Of a stretch of 64,000 bases of DNA, positions 35,200 through 47,248 are shown piece by piece (within the stretch, counting starts at the first letter, position 1; the number at the start of each line of letters is the position of its first letter). The notes under the pieces were generated by a model. That model saw nothing but the letters and a program-made list of their open reading frames with translations, had not been told where the DNA came from and made no database searches. The stretch covers positions 1,211,001 to 1,275,000 of the forward strand of contig CANJKZ010000820.1 in the NCBI GenBank assembly GCA_947471745.1. The letters are read 5' to 3'. The translations under genes were made by a program, and so were the position numbers. This stretch comes from Closterium sp. Naga37s-1 (Eukaryota; Streptophyta; Zygnematophyceae; Desmidiales; Closteriaceae).

Positions 35200-38100
35200 T
35201 CACACCCCTTCACATGGCTTCGCCTGTCCCGGGGGTCTGATTCTGACAGCAATGGCAGCAAGGATGACTGAGAGGAGGCAGAAGGCGAGGAGGAGGGAGT
35301 TCTTGATGGGCGTGGCGATGTATGGGCTGGCGAGGAAGTAGGCGGAGCAGGCTGCACTGCTCCACGATATCCAATGCGCGTATGCCGCGTCCTGTGCGGG
35401 GTCAAGGGAGGTGTTGGGGGGTGGGAGCGGGTGAGCGATAGCGAGGGTTGGCGAGGAAGTAGGCGGAGCAGGCCGCACTGCTCCTCGCGATCCAATGCGC
35501 GTATTCTGCATCCTGGTGGGGATAGGAGGCAACAAGCAGGGAGAGTGAGTGCATTGTGGAGGAAGTAGAGGAAGGGAGAAGGAGTGAGTGCAGAAGTTCA
35601 TGGATTAGAAAAGCTGGAGAGGAAGTAAACGAAGCAGCAGGCAGCGGCGCTGCTCTACGCGACCAAGTGCGCGTATGCGTCAATGACAGCTTACCACGTC
35701 AGACGGAAAGACCAAGGGGAGGAGGGCAGTGATCTGCGATTGAAACGCAGTGGCGCCGATTCCCCACAGCAGCGCACAGCTGAACACCAGCGCGAATGCT
35801 GCCGGCTTTGACATGGCTCTGAAGAGGAGGAAGGAGAGGGAGGGAGGGGAGAATCAGGGAGAATTAGATGGAGCGGAAGGGAGCGGATGGAGGCGGAGCG
35901 GTGGGGGTTCTGGAGAAGCAGAAAAGCAGTGTTTCCTACTCTGGGGGTAAAGCCCATGCAATCACATGCCATTATTCACCCACCTGCCCTGCCCCCAGTG
36001 ACCTACCTGCTCAAAAGGAGCCATGTGAGCATGAGAACGGCTGTCAGCAAGGCAGCACAAAGTGAGCCGTCTATACGGCACTTACCTCTGCTCTGATTGA
36101 CCCACCTGCCCTCAGTGACCCACCTGCCCTCAGCAACCCACCTGCCCTCAGCAACCCACCTGCCCTCAGCAACCCACCTGCCCCCAGTGACTCACCTACC
36201 CTCAGCAATCCACCTGCCCCGAACCACAAACCCACCTTTCTTGAAAGACCCATGTGAGGACGAGAACGGCTGCCTGCGAGGCAGCACCTAGCAGCAGCAT
36301 GAGGCGAATCGATGAGAGCCCCTTGGCAAAGCGAACTGCGAAGAAACAACACTGGCGATGTGGGGGATTGGACGGAGAGACATGGAGAGCAGAGAAGAAA
36401 GATGAGCAGGAGAGAAGCCAAAAGTACTCACAGACCGTAACCCCTTTGGACAAAGGGAGGTTTGAGGCATGGTAGACGCGTTTCGACTTGGTCAAAACCA
36501 TAGAATTACAGGAGAAATAATATGAAAGAAAGGGAGGGAAAAGAAAAAGAAAGAAAGAAAGAAAAAAGGATAAAGAAAAGGGTGACTGCAATAACGACTC
36601 ACGACAGCAATGGCGACTCCAAAGACCATCATGGCTCCACCCATCCACTGCGCTCCCAGCAGCGGCTGCACCACATAGCGCGTGAAGTCCGCACTGCCAC
36701 CAGGTGGTGTGAGAGGGATGGGAGCATAGTAGTCAGCAACAGTTGTCAGCTCTCCTATATTCCATCCTCCATTTGGTGTTCAGAGTAGCTTTTAGGCGCC
36801 TCAAAGATCGCCAAAAAAAGGCGCCTGAAAAATAGCTTCTGACCGATCTGCACCGGCCAACATTTTCCATCGTCCATTGGGTTGGGTGTTCAATTTTTTC
36901 GGGTTTACCTGACTTCCACTAAGCATACCTGCCTTCTTGTTCCCATTCCCACCTCTCTTGCACGTCAGGCCTAGGTGTATGTTCTAATGTTGAAACATAC
37001 CCGACAGAAGCCGTTGCATTATAGTGGCATGCGTCATCGTACCTGATACAAGCGGCCTGCAGTATAGCAGCACGCAAAGTACCTGATATAAGCCGCTTGC
37101 AGTGTGGCAGCATGCACCATTCCGTCCAGTTAACAGCAGGTGCATGCATCATACCTGATATAAGCGGCCTGCAGGCCCGAGTAGAAGAGCAGCGGAATGA
37201 GCAGCAGCAGCTTGCGATCAAACAGCAGCTGCCACGCGTTCCTCCCCTCCCCCTCCTTGCTCCCCCCGCCCACCGTCACCGTCATCCTTTTCGACTTCAC
37301 AGACCGAGACAAAGAATGCCGCCCGGACGCCGCAGGAGCGGACACCGAACGCTGCCGTGAGAAGTGAGTTGCCGAGGTTCGGGACATGGTGCGGGAGAGG
37401 GACGGGACGTGGAACGACGCTATGGTTCGGCCGGACCTGGAGTTGATGGTCAGGCTTGAAGCTGATCTGGTTAGGCTTGGAGAGGCAGAAGCCAGGTTCG
37501 GGCCGAGCCTGGGTGTTTGCCTTGGGATAGTGGCCCGGCGGGAGGTAGAATCGCAGGAAGAGCAAGAGGGCGAGGTTTGGAATGAGTGGAGGGAGTGGGA
37601 AGGCTGAGAGGTACGGTGCGGTTGAGATGCATTGCCTGCATCTGCAGGAGGTGCTCCTGCAGGAGCAAATAGTATGACGTCACTGAAGGAGTCGTCAGAC
37701 TTCCCTACATCTCCTATACCCACACTCCCCCTCTCATCCTCTCCAACCACCTCTCCCCTCTCACCCTGCCCATGCTCTCCCCTCTGCTCCTCCTCTCCCT
37801 CTCCCCCCTCCTCATCCACGCCCGACAATATTGCTCTCAAGTGCCGCTTCGCCTTCTTCCCACCCCTCGCTCCCCCTTCTCTCCCTTTCTCCTCCTCTTC
37901 ATCCTCCCCCACTTCCGCCCCCTCTTCCTCCCCCTCTTCCTCCTCATCTTCCTCCACTTCCTCCTCCACCAACTCTTCCATCTCCTCCCAATCAACAGTG
38001 AAGATTGAAAGCGCCCTGCTGGATGAAATCGACGGACAGGGAGCGAGCGCAGCGACAGGGCGCTTGAAATTCAGGGTAGCGTCGTCCACGCGGCGGACTT

Positions 38101-39666
38101 CTATTGGCTTGAGATCACGGAGGAGCCAGGAGAGCACTGAGCCTATAGCGAGGCAGATGCAAAGCACTATAATGAGTATGGTGACGGTGGTGGGAGGAAG
38201 GGAGGAGGAGGAGGAGGAAGAGGAGGAATAGGAGAGTTGCGAGACGGTGAAAGTGATTGCATTCCCTATAATCTGGTTAAAGGCGAATATTCCCCCAAAA
38301 AGGGCGCTAAATTCAGTCACCACAACGTCCATAGGCTTGTTGTAACGTTTACTGTAGACACCCGCAGCAGCAACGAGGTACACTCCCTGCGTAGAGAAAA
38401 CGAGGAGGCATGTAGCGGGGATGAGTGGTTGAAGATCCCCGAAGGGAACTTGTGAAAGCAGACGTTGGAAATTTTGATAAGGTTGCATTCATGCCATTCA
38501 GGTGTTGGGCCCATAAGGAAAGAAGGAGAGCATCTGAAAAGAAAAAGAGCACGCACAAACACACACATATGCTTGCACGCACGCACGCACGCCCGCACTC
38601 AAACAAGCACGCACGCCCGCGCGCACACGCTCGCAAAAAACAAGTCTAACTCATCTGAGCCGCATACACGACGAGCTTCAGGACCAAAGCATGGGAATGT
38701 ATGCACGAAAGAGATTAAGAGCGTCACCTGAGCTACCCAGACGACGGACCAGCAGACTCCGAGGTAGCACGACGCGAGCAGAAGCAGCCACCTGGCACGA
38801 AGACGGATTGGGGCGGGACGGGGCGCGGAATCTACGGGCATAAGAACGTTATGAAACGAGTCTCTTGTGTGGAGGAGCCGTCAGAGTCGGAAATACGGAC
38901 TTAAAAGAGAATCAAGAGCATTCTCCTTATAAGATTTCTGCCAATCGCTTTGTAACTTGGTCCCGCCTATGACCCACCTCATCGATGCACATTGAACAAT
39001 CGCAATGGTGTTCCAGGTTTCGAGCTTTAAGGTTGGCCAACGGAGACAGAGAGAGTGAGAGAGAACGCACTCTATAGTGAACGCGTTGGAACCGATAAAA
39101 GCCCAGAACCCCGTCTGCGCCACAAGGATCGCGGCGCGCGCGCGCCAAAAGCGGATGGGGAAGGGCGCGAGCGGCGCGGTGACGACGATGACGGCGTAAA
39201 GCACGCCCATGGAGAGCGCGCCGATGTTGCTCGCGCCGTGGATGCTCGTCGCGACGTTCTGCAGCGCGTTGAACGCCACGAAGAAGAAGAGAAACGCCGT
39301 GCTCATCAGCAGCACGTCGCGCCGCGACCACACCCACCGCCACACCCGCGCTGCGGACGCCCGTGCTGCTCCTTCGCCTCCGCCGCCGTCTTTTGAATAG
39401 TCGCCCAATTCTGACAATGCTGCGTGCCCAGTCATCTCGGTGGGCGATGCGCTCGCTGCTGTCGCATCCGATGCGCTCGCTGCTGTCGCATCCGTCGCCG
39501 CATCCGTCGCCGCACTGCTGTCGGCGATTTGGATTTTCTTCCATCCGAAGCTCCAGCTGCCGCCGCGGCCGGGGAACCACCGTGGAAGGTTCCTCGCGTC
39601 GCCTGGAGCTTCGGTGCCCAGACCGCTGCCATTCTCCTCGTCGACTCGATCTTGCTCACTGGACAT
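35200..39666 (-). CDS. UNC93-like major-facilitator membrane protein, copy 2 (seven exons, minus)
   Basis: Exons, 5' to 3' on the minus strand: 39666-39071, 38791-38728, 38386-37155, 36693-36603, 36351-36236, 35818-35695 and 35391-35200, giving 804 residues. Exons 1, 2, 4, 5, 6 and 7 have exactly the same lengths as in copy 1 (596, 64, 91, 116, 124 and 192 nt); only exon 3, with the hydrophilic loop, differs (1232 versus 1184). Same membrane signature (VYSKRYNKPMDVVVTEFSALFGG). The start MSSEQDRVDEENG is the first ATG in the frame that gives a reasonable N-terminus; an upstream ATG at 39786 is possible. The N-terminal tail contains short ATDATAASAS repeats. Convergent with copy 1, so the two form an inverted duplication around 34.9 kb. 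Confidence 0.8.
35445..35690 (-). repeat. Two extra copies of the UNC93-2 exon 7 start
   Basis: 35515-35445 (minus) reads DAEYAHWIARSSAACSAYFLA with a CAG acceptor and is open. 35690-35620 is a worn copy with an in-frame TAG after AHLVA. The functional exon 7 begins at 35391. Confidence 0.8.
36008..36230 (-). repeat. Partial copy of UNC93-2 exon 5 and an 18 bp minisatellite
   Basis: 36061-36008 (minus) matches the exon 5 end (AALLTAVLMLTWLL). Bases 36100-36225 are ~18 bp units of CCTCAGCAACCCACCTGC, the same type as the larger array at 42.8 kb. Confidence 0.8.
36786..36838. repeat. Pair of GGCGCC-centred palindromes between diverged direct repeats
   Basis: TAGCTTTTAGGCGCC (36786-36800) and GGCGCCTGAAAAATAGCT (36820-36837) form an inverted pair, each half resembling the TTTTGAG-GCGC-CTCAAAA family. 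The flanks TTCCATCCTCCATTTGG...TGTTCA and TTCCATCGTCCATTGGG...TGTTCA are direct repeats. UNC93-2 intron 3. Confidence 0.7.
37037..37175 (-). repeat. Three tandem copies of the UNC93-2 exon 3 donor edge
   Basis: CTGCARGCSGCTTRTATCAG|GTAYNNTG occurs ending at about 37155 (used in the model), 37083 and 37040, each with a GT donor and GCATGCTGCCAC-like linkers. Any of these could terminate exon 3. Confidence 0.75.
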
Positions 39667-41440
39667 ACTGATGGGTTGGATGGTCGCGACTTTAGGATTC
39701 GGTAGGTCGCAATCCCAAGAACACCCTTGAAATAACCGGCTACCTTTTCCCAAGGGTGTTTTACGCCGACAGTAGGTTGGTATCACTTTTGAGAATTCTC
39801 AACAGGATGATGCTACCTGAAGCGCCATAATTCTGCGCCTCGAGAGACGCGATCTGCTCTCGAAGAGAGAGCAGACTGTCAACAAAACTGAAAAAGGAAT
39901 GTTCTCAGAGAAAATCTCCCTTCTGAGAACTCTCAATAGCGAATCTGGGACCTGTTGACGTCAGAGAGCGAATAGCGGTGGCTGCAACCAGAGCATCAGT
40001 AAGATGTACTAACTATTTATTTCAGAATTTTGCGAGAGAACGTGATAGGTGTGACCTGTCTTGTCTTTCCCTTCTAGAAAGGACTTTTGAGCGATTAGCG
40101 GCTCTGATCAGAGCATCTCAGCATTCCCTTTTCCTGAAGTGACTCCATATTGAAGCTACACGGATTGTCTTAATCCATCCGATCGTAGTGCGTTGTCACG
40201 TGTGGCTCGAGGCACAGTGTTTATCTAACCAGAAGACAAACAGAGGCTCGAATCTTTGATAAAGAATACCTAGCTGTTCAATGCTGGCTACTGATAATGA
40301 CTGCCCCTGCCCGGCTGTCCGTTGAGAGGCTAGCTAGCTGGCCCAAGTTGCGTCTTGGGTCGACTCAAAACGCACATAAATGCTACCAGCTGTTCAACGC
40401 CGACTTCTGATAAGGTGCTCGTTGAGGAGCTAGCTGGCCCAAGTTGCGCGGGACCAGACCAGCTCCCATGTGTCCGAGTACTGAACAGAAAACCCCCCAC
40501 CTCGCCTCGTCCTGGTAAAATAAAGAATCCCCCAGACTCCCCTGCGGATTCCGCTGCTGTATGTGATGTGAATCTCTTTTCCTCCTCACCGAGCAACGGG
40601 CGAGGGAAGAGGAATTTGGCAGTCTGATGAGGGAAGGCGAGCGTTGAGGGGAGGGAAGCTTGGTAGGGTTGATGCTGCATCTCTCCCATCAAGGAATTTA
40701 TGGCCTGGAATGAGAAAGCGCAAAATAATTTAGGGTCTGGTTCTAGATGAGCGGCGTTTCGCTTCAGGCGTTTATGACGGGACTGGTATTCAGGACAGGA
40801 CGTGAGCATTTTCCACAAAATGTCCTACATGTAGTTTGGGAATGTGTAGTTTGGGACTTCGACTCTTCCAAAACTGACCGTCGCACTTACCACGTACGTT
40901 TCGCTGGAATAAAATATTTGTACCTATGTTTGTTCGTGAAATTGGATATTTAGTACTCCTGGAGGAACAGAACCGAAGCGGCTTATCTGTTGATAATGTC
41001 GCGAGTCGACCCGAGACGCCCAAATTGCATACATCGGTTCGATTCGGAGCTGATCCGAGCCAGAGGCCCTAGTCAACTGACAACAGTGCTGTCCAACCAC
41101 CCGTAGCGCTTTTCAATCACTAATCAGCGGAACGGAAATTCCCTCCCATGCGCCTTGGTTGGATTGACGACACGAGACTCGAACCGACTCCAGCAGTAAG
41201 AAGCTCCTCAAACATCCAATACAGTATTTGAAAAGCAAAATGTGATATAGACAAACAACCTTGCAACAATTTATAATACTCATCCAACGTCTGACCTAAT
41301 ATGCTGTTGAAAACAATGTGGTGGGTATCTGCATTAAAAGCATGTAAAGCATGTGCATTCACTATCTGGCATCATCCGCTGTTTGGGGTACGTGAATGGA
41401 GTGCGTATCTACGAAGATCCAACTGAGAGGGGTTCCGGTA
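39667..41440. other. Intergenic; one palindrome-marked duplication, no gene
   Basis: Likely contains the UNC93-2 promoter at its left end. Bases about 40270-40345 and 40380-40450 are diverged direct repeats (both hold TGTTCAA.GC...TACTGATAA or CTTCTGATAA and GCTAGCTGGCCCAAGTTGCG). They flank the palindrome 40349-40374 (TGCGTCTTGGG-TCGA-CTCAAAACGCA, two mismatches). The rest, including the open frames, shows nothing recognisable. Confidence 0.5.
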
Positions 41441-41880
41441 TTAGGTGCCATCCCATCCATCCAGAAGGTTGACCTGCAACAGCACAGAACCAAGAGATTG
41501 AGGGTTATGGGGATGACAGAAACGACCTGTTTCACGAATGGCTCTCCGGGCAAGATCACATGAGATGCTCTCTTCCGACCCCAGCCCCGATCCCCAACAG
41601 TCTGCCAACACTGAGCCTGGAACCGCATCCCAAGTATCCATTCATCAGTAGTTTCTAAAGCCCCATTCTCGAGTAGTGTTCCCCTCACCATACAAACCGA
41701 CTGGGGCGACCTCTCTTCACCACTGTTATGGGAAGCGTTTCTTGCAGTGGTTCTGCTGGTACATTTCCATGAGCTGAACTTTTCCACCCTCCACTCTCTC
41801 ACGTGCCATTTGATGATGGGTGCTGCACAGCAGTGGCACGGGGGAAACGACAGGCGCAGTGGCACATGAGAGGGGGCTAG
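41441..41880 (-). pseudogene. Relic of the phytyl-ester-synthase-like 3' end
   Basis: On the minus strand 41809-41726 reads MARERVEGGKVQLMEM..., matching MVRGRVEGGIEQLKEM of the gene at 59.2 kb. It continues through CTGCAAGAAACGCTTCCCATAA, corresponding to the LRETLPRIA end. AGGTGCCATCCCATCCATCCA (41441 on) matches 58905 on in the same relative position. So about 400 bp of that gene's 3' end is duplicated here, damaged and without upstream exons. Confidence 0.65.
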
Positions 41881-42158
41881 GTGGCCTGTTCGCTGAATGC
41901 TTGATCATTGCATTTGCACATTACTTTCTGCAGAGCCCACTTGATCAATTACCCTCTAACGCAGGCCTTTTGTTGGCTTGATTTCCACCAATAAGGCCAA
42001 GCAAACCCCAAAATTAGCCTAAACCACTGCAGCAACTTTCGGCATCTCTGGCCTTTTTTTATCTGCAGGTACACGAGCTCGAACCTCGGTTCGTCTAGAA
42101 CCCACAGCCACAGCAGCCAGGTTTGGCTCTGTTCATCAAACATTCACAGGCATAGCAG

Positions 42159-43667
42159 CTAGGTTTGGAAGCTCCGGTCGTCTGAATTTCGTGGCAATGG
42201 CAGCGAGGGTGACTGAGAGGAGGCAGAAGGCGAGGAGGAGGGAGTTTTTGATGGGCGTGGCGATGTATGGGCTCGAGAGGAAGTAGGCGGAGCAGGCCGC
42301 GCTGCTCCACGATATCCAATGCGCGTATGCTGCGTCCTGTGCGGGGTCAAGGCGTTGCAATGAGCAGATTGAGAAGGGAGTGGGTGAGAGTGAGGGCATG
42401 AGAAGAAACAGATGGAGACAGCAGGCGGCAGTGTTGCCACAGAAGATCTAGTGCGCGGGTTGGACGTGTACTGGACAAGATGACATTTACAAAAAGGGTA
42501 CCAATAGTAGCCTAACAAGTTATATGGTAGGGTGCATCCTGAAAGGAAGATATGGAAGGATGAGGATATGGAAGGAGGGAGAGAAGCTAGTAACGGGAGA
42601 TGCGAGGGGTGCAAAATTTGAGATATCTAAAACCATTGCAACTTACCACATCAGAGGGGAAGACCAATGGCAGGAGCGCTGTAATCTGCGACTGAAAGGC
42701 TGTGGCGCCGATTCCCCACAGCAGCGCACAGCTGAACACCAGCGCGAACGTTGCTGGTGTTGACATGGTTCTGGTCAATAGCGGGGGGAAGGGGGATGGA
42801 GAAAAGGCCTCAATTTCTCACCTGCCCTCAGTTTCCCACCTGCCCTTACAGACTCACCTGCCCTCAGTTTCCCACCTGCCCTTACAGACTCACCTGCCCT
42901 CAGTTTCCCACCTGCCCTTACAGACTCACCTGCCCTCAGTTTCCCACCTGCCCTTACAGACTCACCTGCCCTCAGTTTCCCACCTGCCCTTACAGACTCA
43001 CCTGCCCTCAGTTTCCCACCTGCCCTTACAGACTCACCTGCCCTCAGTTTCCCACCTGCCCTTACAGACTCACCTGCCCTCAGTTTCCCACCTGCCCTTA
43101 CAGACTCACCTGCCCTCAGTTTCCCACCTGCCCTTACAGACTCACCTGCCCTCAGTTTCCCACCTGCCCTTACAGACTCACCTGCCCTCAGTTTCCCACC
43201 TGCCCTTACAGACTCACCTGCCCTCAGTTTCCCACCTGCCCTTACAGACTCACCTGCCCTCAGTTTCCCATCTGCCCTTACAGACTCACCTGCCCTCAGT
43301 TTCCCACCTGCCCTTACAGACTCACCTGCCCTCAGTTTCCCATCTGCCCTTACAGACTCACCTGCCCTCAGTTTCCCACCTGCCCTTACAGACTCACCTG
43401 CCCTCAGTTTCCCACCTGCCCTTACAGACTCACCTGCCCTCAGTTTCCCACCTGCCCTTACAGACTCACCTGCCCTCAGTTTCCCGCCCATCCACCCCAT
43501 CCTCTCATCAGCAGAAGAAGACCATCATGGCTCATCCGTGCTCATCAGCAGTATGTCGCGCCGCCGCCATAGCCACCGCCACAGCCGCGCCGCGGAACCC
43601 CGCTGCGGCGTGAGTCCCCCGCCCCCTCTGCCGTCTCTGCCGTTTCCCCCGCTTCCGCCGCCTCCGC

Positions 43668-43698
<31 letters not shown>

Positions 43699-43884
43699 GC
43701 CTCCGTCGCCACCGCAGAAGCAGCCGCCGCAGAAACAGCCAGTGCAGTCTTTCCTATCATCGTCGCCATACTCAGAAAGGCCTGCCCGGCCCGTTGCCTC
43801 GACGGCTAATGCCGTGCTCGCTGCTGTCGTATCCTGTGTCGCATCATCTGTCAATGCACTGTTGTCGGCGAAGGCACTACGCAT
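42159..43884 (-). pseudogene. UNC93-like third copy, internally deleted
   Basis: Minus strand. Bases 43884-43530 resemble exon 1 (ALSEYGDD..., LWRWLWRRRDILLMST) with a G-rich insert, breaking off where the first membrane helix should begin. Bases 42766-42640 match exon 6 (FALVFSCALLWGIGATAFQSQITALLPLVFPSDV). Bases 42345-42159 match exon 7 (DAAYAHWISWSSAACSAYFLSSPYIATPIKNS) but end differently. Exons 2-5 are absent; the space is filled by the 36 bp minisatellite. Orientation and order match copy 2. Non-functional as a transporter. Confidence 0.8.
42828..43485. repeat. 36 bp minisatellite (~18 units) with splice-site-like units
   Basis: Each unit is two related 18-mers (CCTCAGTTTCCCACCTGC and CCTTACAGACTCACCTGC). 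On the minus strand every unit reads GCAGGTGAGTCTGTAAGG, with a perfect CAG|GTGAGT donor. Only two C/T variants (TTTCCCATCTGCC) are visible. Open in all frames, which accounts for the long repetitive ORFs. Confidence 0.93.
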
Positions 43885-45347
43885 CCTAATATGCCTTTTT
43901 GGGATGAATCACCAGGGTCTGCAGCTCAGAGCTACCGAATGCGATCAAATGTCCTTCCCGGCGATGATGCCTGCAGCTCGATAATGCCGCGGCCCGAGCC
44001 TCGGAATCAAAAGGAGCGAACCCGGTTTCCGCTGACAAAATATGAGGCCACGGACATGCGAACAGTGGCGGGGACATTACTATGGCGCGACGCGGCCTTT
44101 CGCACTGGCAGTGCATTGCACAGGAGATTCTTGCAGACTCGATTCGCCTCGAAATTGAACGTTTCGGCGGATCCTTTTTTTTTTCTTCTCCGCCGACTCG
44201 AGGTGCACCCGGGCCGGGGTGAATGTTCTGGACGCATTCAGTTGCTCCGAGCATCTACAGCTGAGTGACTCCTTCAAGTTGAACAGCTGCATCGCGGCGA
44301 TCCTCCTTGATGCTTCGCGATTCTATCGTGCTCGATCATCCAACTGTAACGCCATGCCATGAGCCATGATAAAAGAATTTTGTTCAACACTTTTAGTCGC
44401 CCGGGTATGAACGCTGGTTCCTGACCACGACTCGCGTCACGAAAGAATCACATGGGCGTAAATTTGTTATCACTCTGGATGCCGCTGCCTCCTGACCGCT
44501 CATTTTTTTAGCGAATTTCCGTCACTTGAAGAGACTCTAACGGCGAGCAAGTGGATGATGCGACGGCCTTTCCGTGTGGAATTCCTTACTGAACGGGGTT
44601 CACGCACCAACGGTTGAAGCGGAAAGCAGGGACGCTGCAAGGAAGAGGGGCGCGAGGGAGGAGAGGAATGTGGCTGGCGTGTTAGGAGGAATGTTGCTTG
44701 CTTGGGCTTCTTTGAGTTGAGCAGCGAGAAATGCAATTCATGTGTATTTCAGGAAAGGTGGTCCAGGGCGTCGAGTATTCTATTTTCTAGATACCCGAGA
44801 TGAAAATAAAGAAAATAGGCAATGTGTTGATCTGTCTAAGAATTACAGGTCTCTCTCCGGCCCTTATACACAGTGTGGGGCTATCTACGACGGTATCCCC
44901 CGCGTTCCCAATTTCTCAACCTAACCTTGCAAAACGAGCAACGCAGTGCTCCTTTCTGCGCACAAGTATGAAATCTGAGCTTTAAGTTTGTTTCGACACA
45001 CATTCTCAAGGCAGTGAAGCACGTTGTGCATGGTTTGTGAATTATCATCCGTTTCTATTCTGAGGCTGGAAACAAACCGTGCACGACTGTGCATGGTGTT
45101 GATGGTGAGGTAGTATTACGCATACACTTTAATTTAGGACCACATTTGAGTAACAACCCGGGCTCTAGTTCCGAATCCTCATTCAACGGTAACTAATGTC
45201 GGTGGCACTGCCAGATGCAAGCAGTTCACCTCCCCAACCGAAGCGCATGTACGTGGTTGACCGGCGGAGATTTCTCGCCAGGAAGTCTGAATCTGTTACA
45301 GCGGGGATGTTGTGGGTTTGCGGGTTTCACAGGCGATCGAAATGCAC
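43885..45347. other. Intergenic, no gene seen
   Basis: Only short open frames without recognisable motifs. AT-richer than the flanking genes. Confidence 0.4.
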
Positions 45348-45571
45348 TTAAAGCTCGCGTCTCATATTTCCAACCGTTTAACACTTGGTTGGGTTTGCTT
45401 GACTGTGATTGGGTAACGAAAGCGAAATATATGACGAGTGGGTGAAAAAATCACAGCGAACTACCAAAACAGTCGAGGCCAAAACAAACCAGGGTGGCTT
45501 GGTTTGGGTGGAAAACGAGCCAAAGGGGACAGGTTCGGTCCCCCCTTCTGTCAACGTTCAGTTTCAGAGTC

Positions 45572-45914
45572 TGTAAGGAAAATCTCTTTTTCCTTACTTC
45601 GCATCCCTGCTCAAAGCGTACATCACTGTAGCACCACAGTCAGCACCGTTACCACTCGCAATCCTCGCATCGACAATCCGCCCGCCACTGTCGCACGTCG
45701 CACCCCGACCTCACGGCTCGGCGGGTAACCCGCGCTCCGGGCCTCCGCTTCGACACTTTCCCCAACCTCAGTTCCAGGCCCGTCGCGCGACAACCACAGT
45801 CCATTACCGTTACCACTGTAGTTTCGCTATATATTCTTCGCTCATGCCTTCGCTCATTGTACTCTTGCTTCGATAGTGCAATTCTCGTTCGTTCACTCAA
45901 TTGCACCCGTAACA
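45572..45914 (+). repeat. 5' LTR of the gypsy element
   Basis: 343 bp; TATATAT at 45828-45834 is the probable promoter TATA box. Confidence 0.93.
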
Positions 45915-46096
45915 CTTGGTATTCAGAGCCTACGATCTCTTCTCGGACCGCACCCACACCTTCGCTTCCCCACTATCTCAATTTTTGGGGGGGGTAGACG
46001 TCTCTCAGCGATACAGCACCGCCGCTCGTAGTGCTCTCTCGTAAGCACGCACGGCCACGACTGAGGCTCCCGCTGAGCTCGCCCGACACCCCCGCC

Positions 46097-47248
46097 ATGG
46101 CCGAAATCACGCTCGCCACATTGACGCAGGAGCAGCTCGACCGCCTGGTGCGCCAACTCGAAGATTCGGCGCTCGAAATTGCGACGCTCACAGCGGAACG
46201 TGACTCCGCGCGTCAGCAATCAACGATGAACATTCCAGCACCACCACACGCACCGACAAACGCATCTGCACAATCGGACGAGCCGATCGTCATTTCGTCC
46301 GGCACACCCACACACAACAACAGCATGGGACAGCGCTCAGGCGCAGCCCGTGATGGCACGACCCAGCCGATGCCTGGCATGGGAGGAAACAGGGCCGCAC
46401 CAAGCCCGCGGGAGCCTCGCGAAGCCCGTCGGCACGTGGAGTTCGCGGCGACAAGTGGCGAACAAGCCATTATGGCACCAATGCCACTCAAGCCGCAACG
46501 CCCGCCCTGCTTTGACCCAAGTCAGCGTGGAGGTCCGACAGTTCAATCGTGGGTCTTCACGATGAACGTCTTCTTCGACGCAAATTACGTCGAGTCGGAC
46601 GCAGCGAAGATTCGGTATGCCGTTTCGCTGCAAAGGGGCCCCGCCATGGACTGGTGGCGAGTCATCGTGACGTCGCCACGCGCCTACGAGCCACCGTCGC
46701 AAGAGGAAGGGCCCACGGGTCCAGTTGTCACCTGGAGTTCGTTCTGCGAAACAGCCCAATACAGCACGTGGGATGCGTGGTGCGCAGGGCTTCGGGCGCG
46801 CTTCGAGCCGATCGCGGCTTCTATTTCGGCGCGTCAGAGATTGCGCACTTGGCGGCAGCTCGGATCGGTTCAAGATTACACGAGCGGTTTTCTCGCACTT
46901 TGCGAGCAAGTCGGCTATATGCACGAAGCGGAGCGGGTGGACCGTTACGTCGGAGGGCTAAAACCAGACATCTCACACGAAATCATGCTACGCGGGCTCT
47001 CGAATTTCAACGAGATTCTCGCGCTCGCCGAGAAAATCGACATCCTACGTCGACCGAGACCGGGGTTCTACCACGGACATCGTCCTCGGGGACCGATCGA
47101 GCACGCCACTGTGAACGCCGTTGCGACAAATGCAGCTGCCACGCCATTTAAGGGGCGCTGCTTTGCTTGCAATAGGCCGGGCCATCGCAAGAGCGAATGC
47201 CCAGAGGAGCTAAGGTGCCGCGGAGCAGAGCAGGGGAGGGAGTCTTAG
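46097..47248 (+). CDS. Gypsy gag protein
   Basis: 383 residues from MAEITLATLTQEQL; the in-frame ATG at 46031 would add 22 residues. N-terminal helical segment, P/A-rich linker, retrotransposon gag core (WVFTMNVFFDANYVESDAAKIRYAVSL, AMDWWR...) and one CCHC knuckle CFACNRPGHRKSEC near the end. The frame stops at 47246-47248, while pol is open in the -1 frame from before 47197. Expression of pol therefore needs a -1 shift within about 50 nt or internal initiation. I see no classic slippery heptamer in the overlap. Confidence 0.9.
   Translation: MAEITLATLTQEQLDRLVRQLEDSALEIATLTAERDSARQQSTMNIPAPPHAPTNASAQSDEPIVISSGTPTHNNSMGQRSGAARDGTTQPMPGMGGNRAAPSPREPREARRHVEFAATSGEQAIMAPMPLKPQRPPCFDPSQRGGPTVQSWVFTMNVFFDANYVESDAAKIRYAVSLQRGPAMDWWRVIVTSPRAYEPPSQEEGPTGPVVTWSSFCETAQYSTWDAWCAGLRARFEPIAASISARQRLRTWRQLGSVQDYTSGFLALCEQVGYMHEAERVDRYVGGLKPDISHEIMLRGLSNFNEILALAEKIDILRRPRPGFYHGHRPRGPIEHATVNAVATNAAATPFKGRCFACNRPGHRKSECPEELRCRGAEQGRES

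Noticed and set aside
40990..41040. GCGAGTCGACCCGAGACGC as another palindrome-family member
   Set aside because: Contains the GAG-TCGA centre but lacks the TTTT/AAAA arms and flanking direct repeats.
42702..43613. Long repetitive ORFs over the 36 bp array on both strands
   Set aside because: Unit length is a multiple of three without stops, so all frames stay open; no gene evidence.
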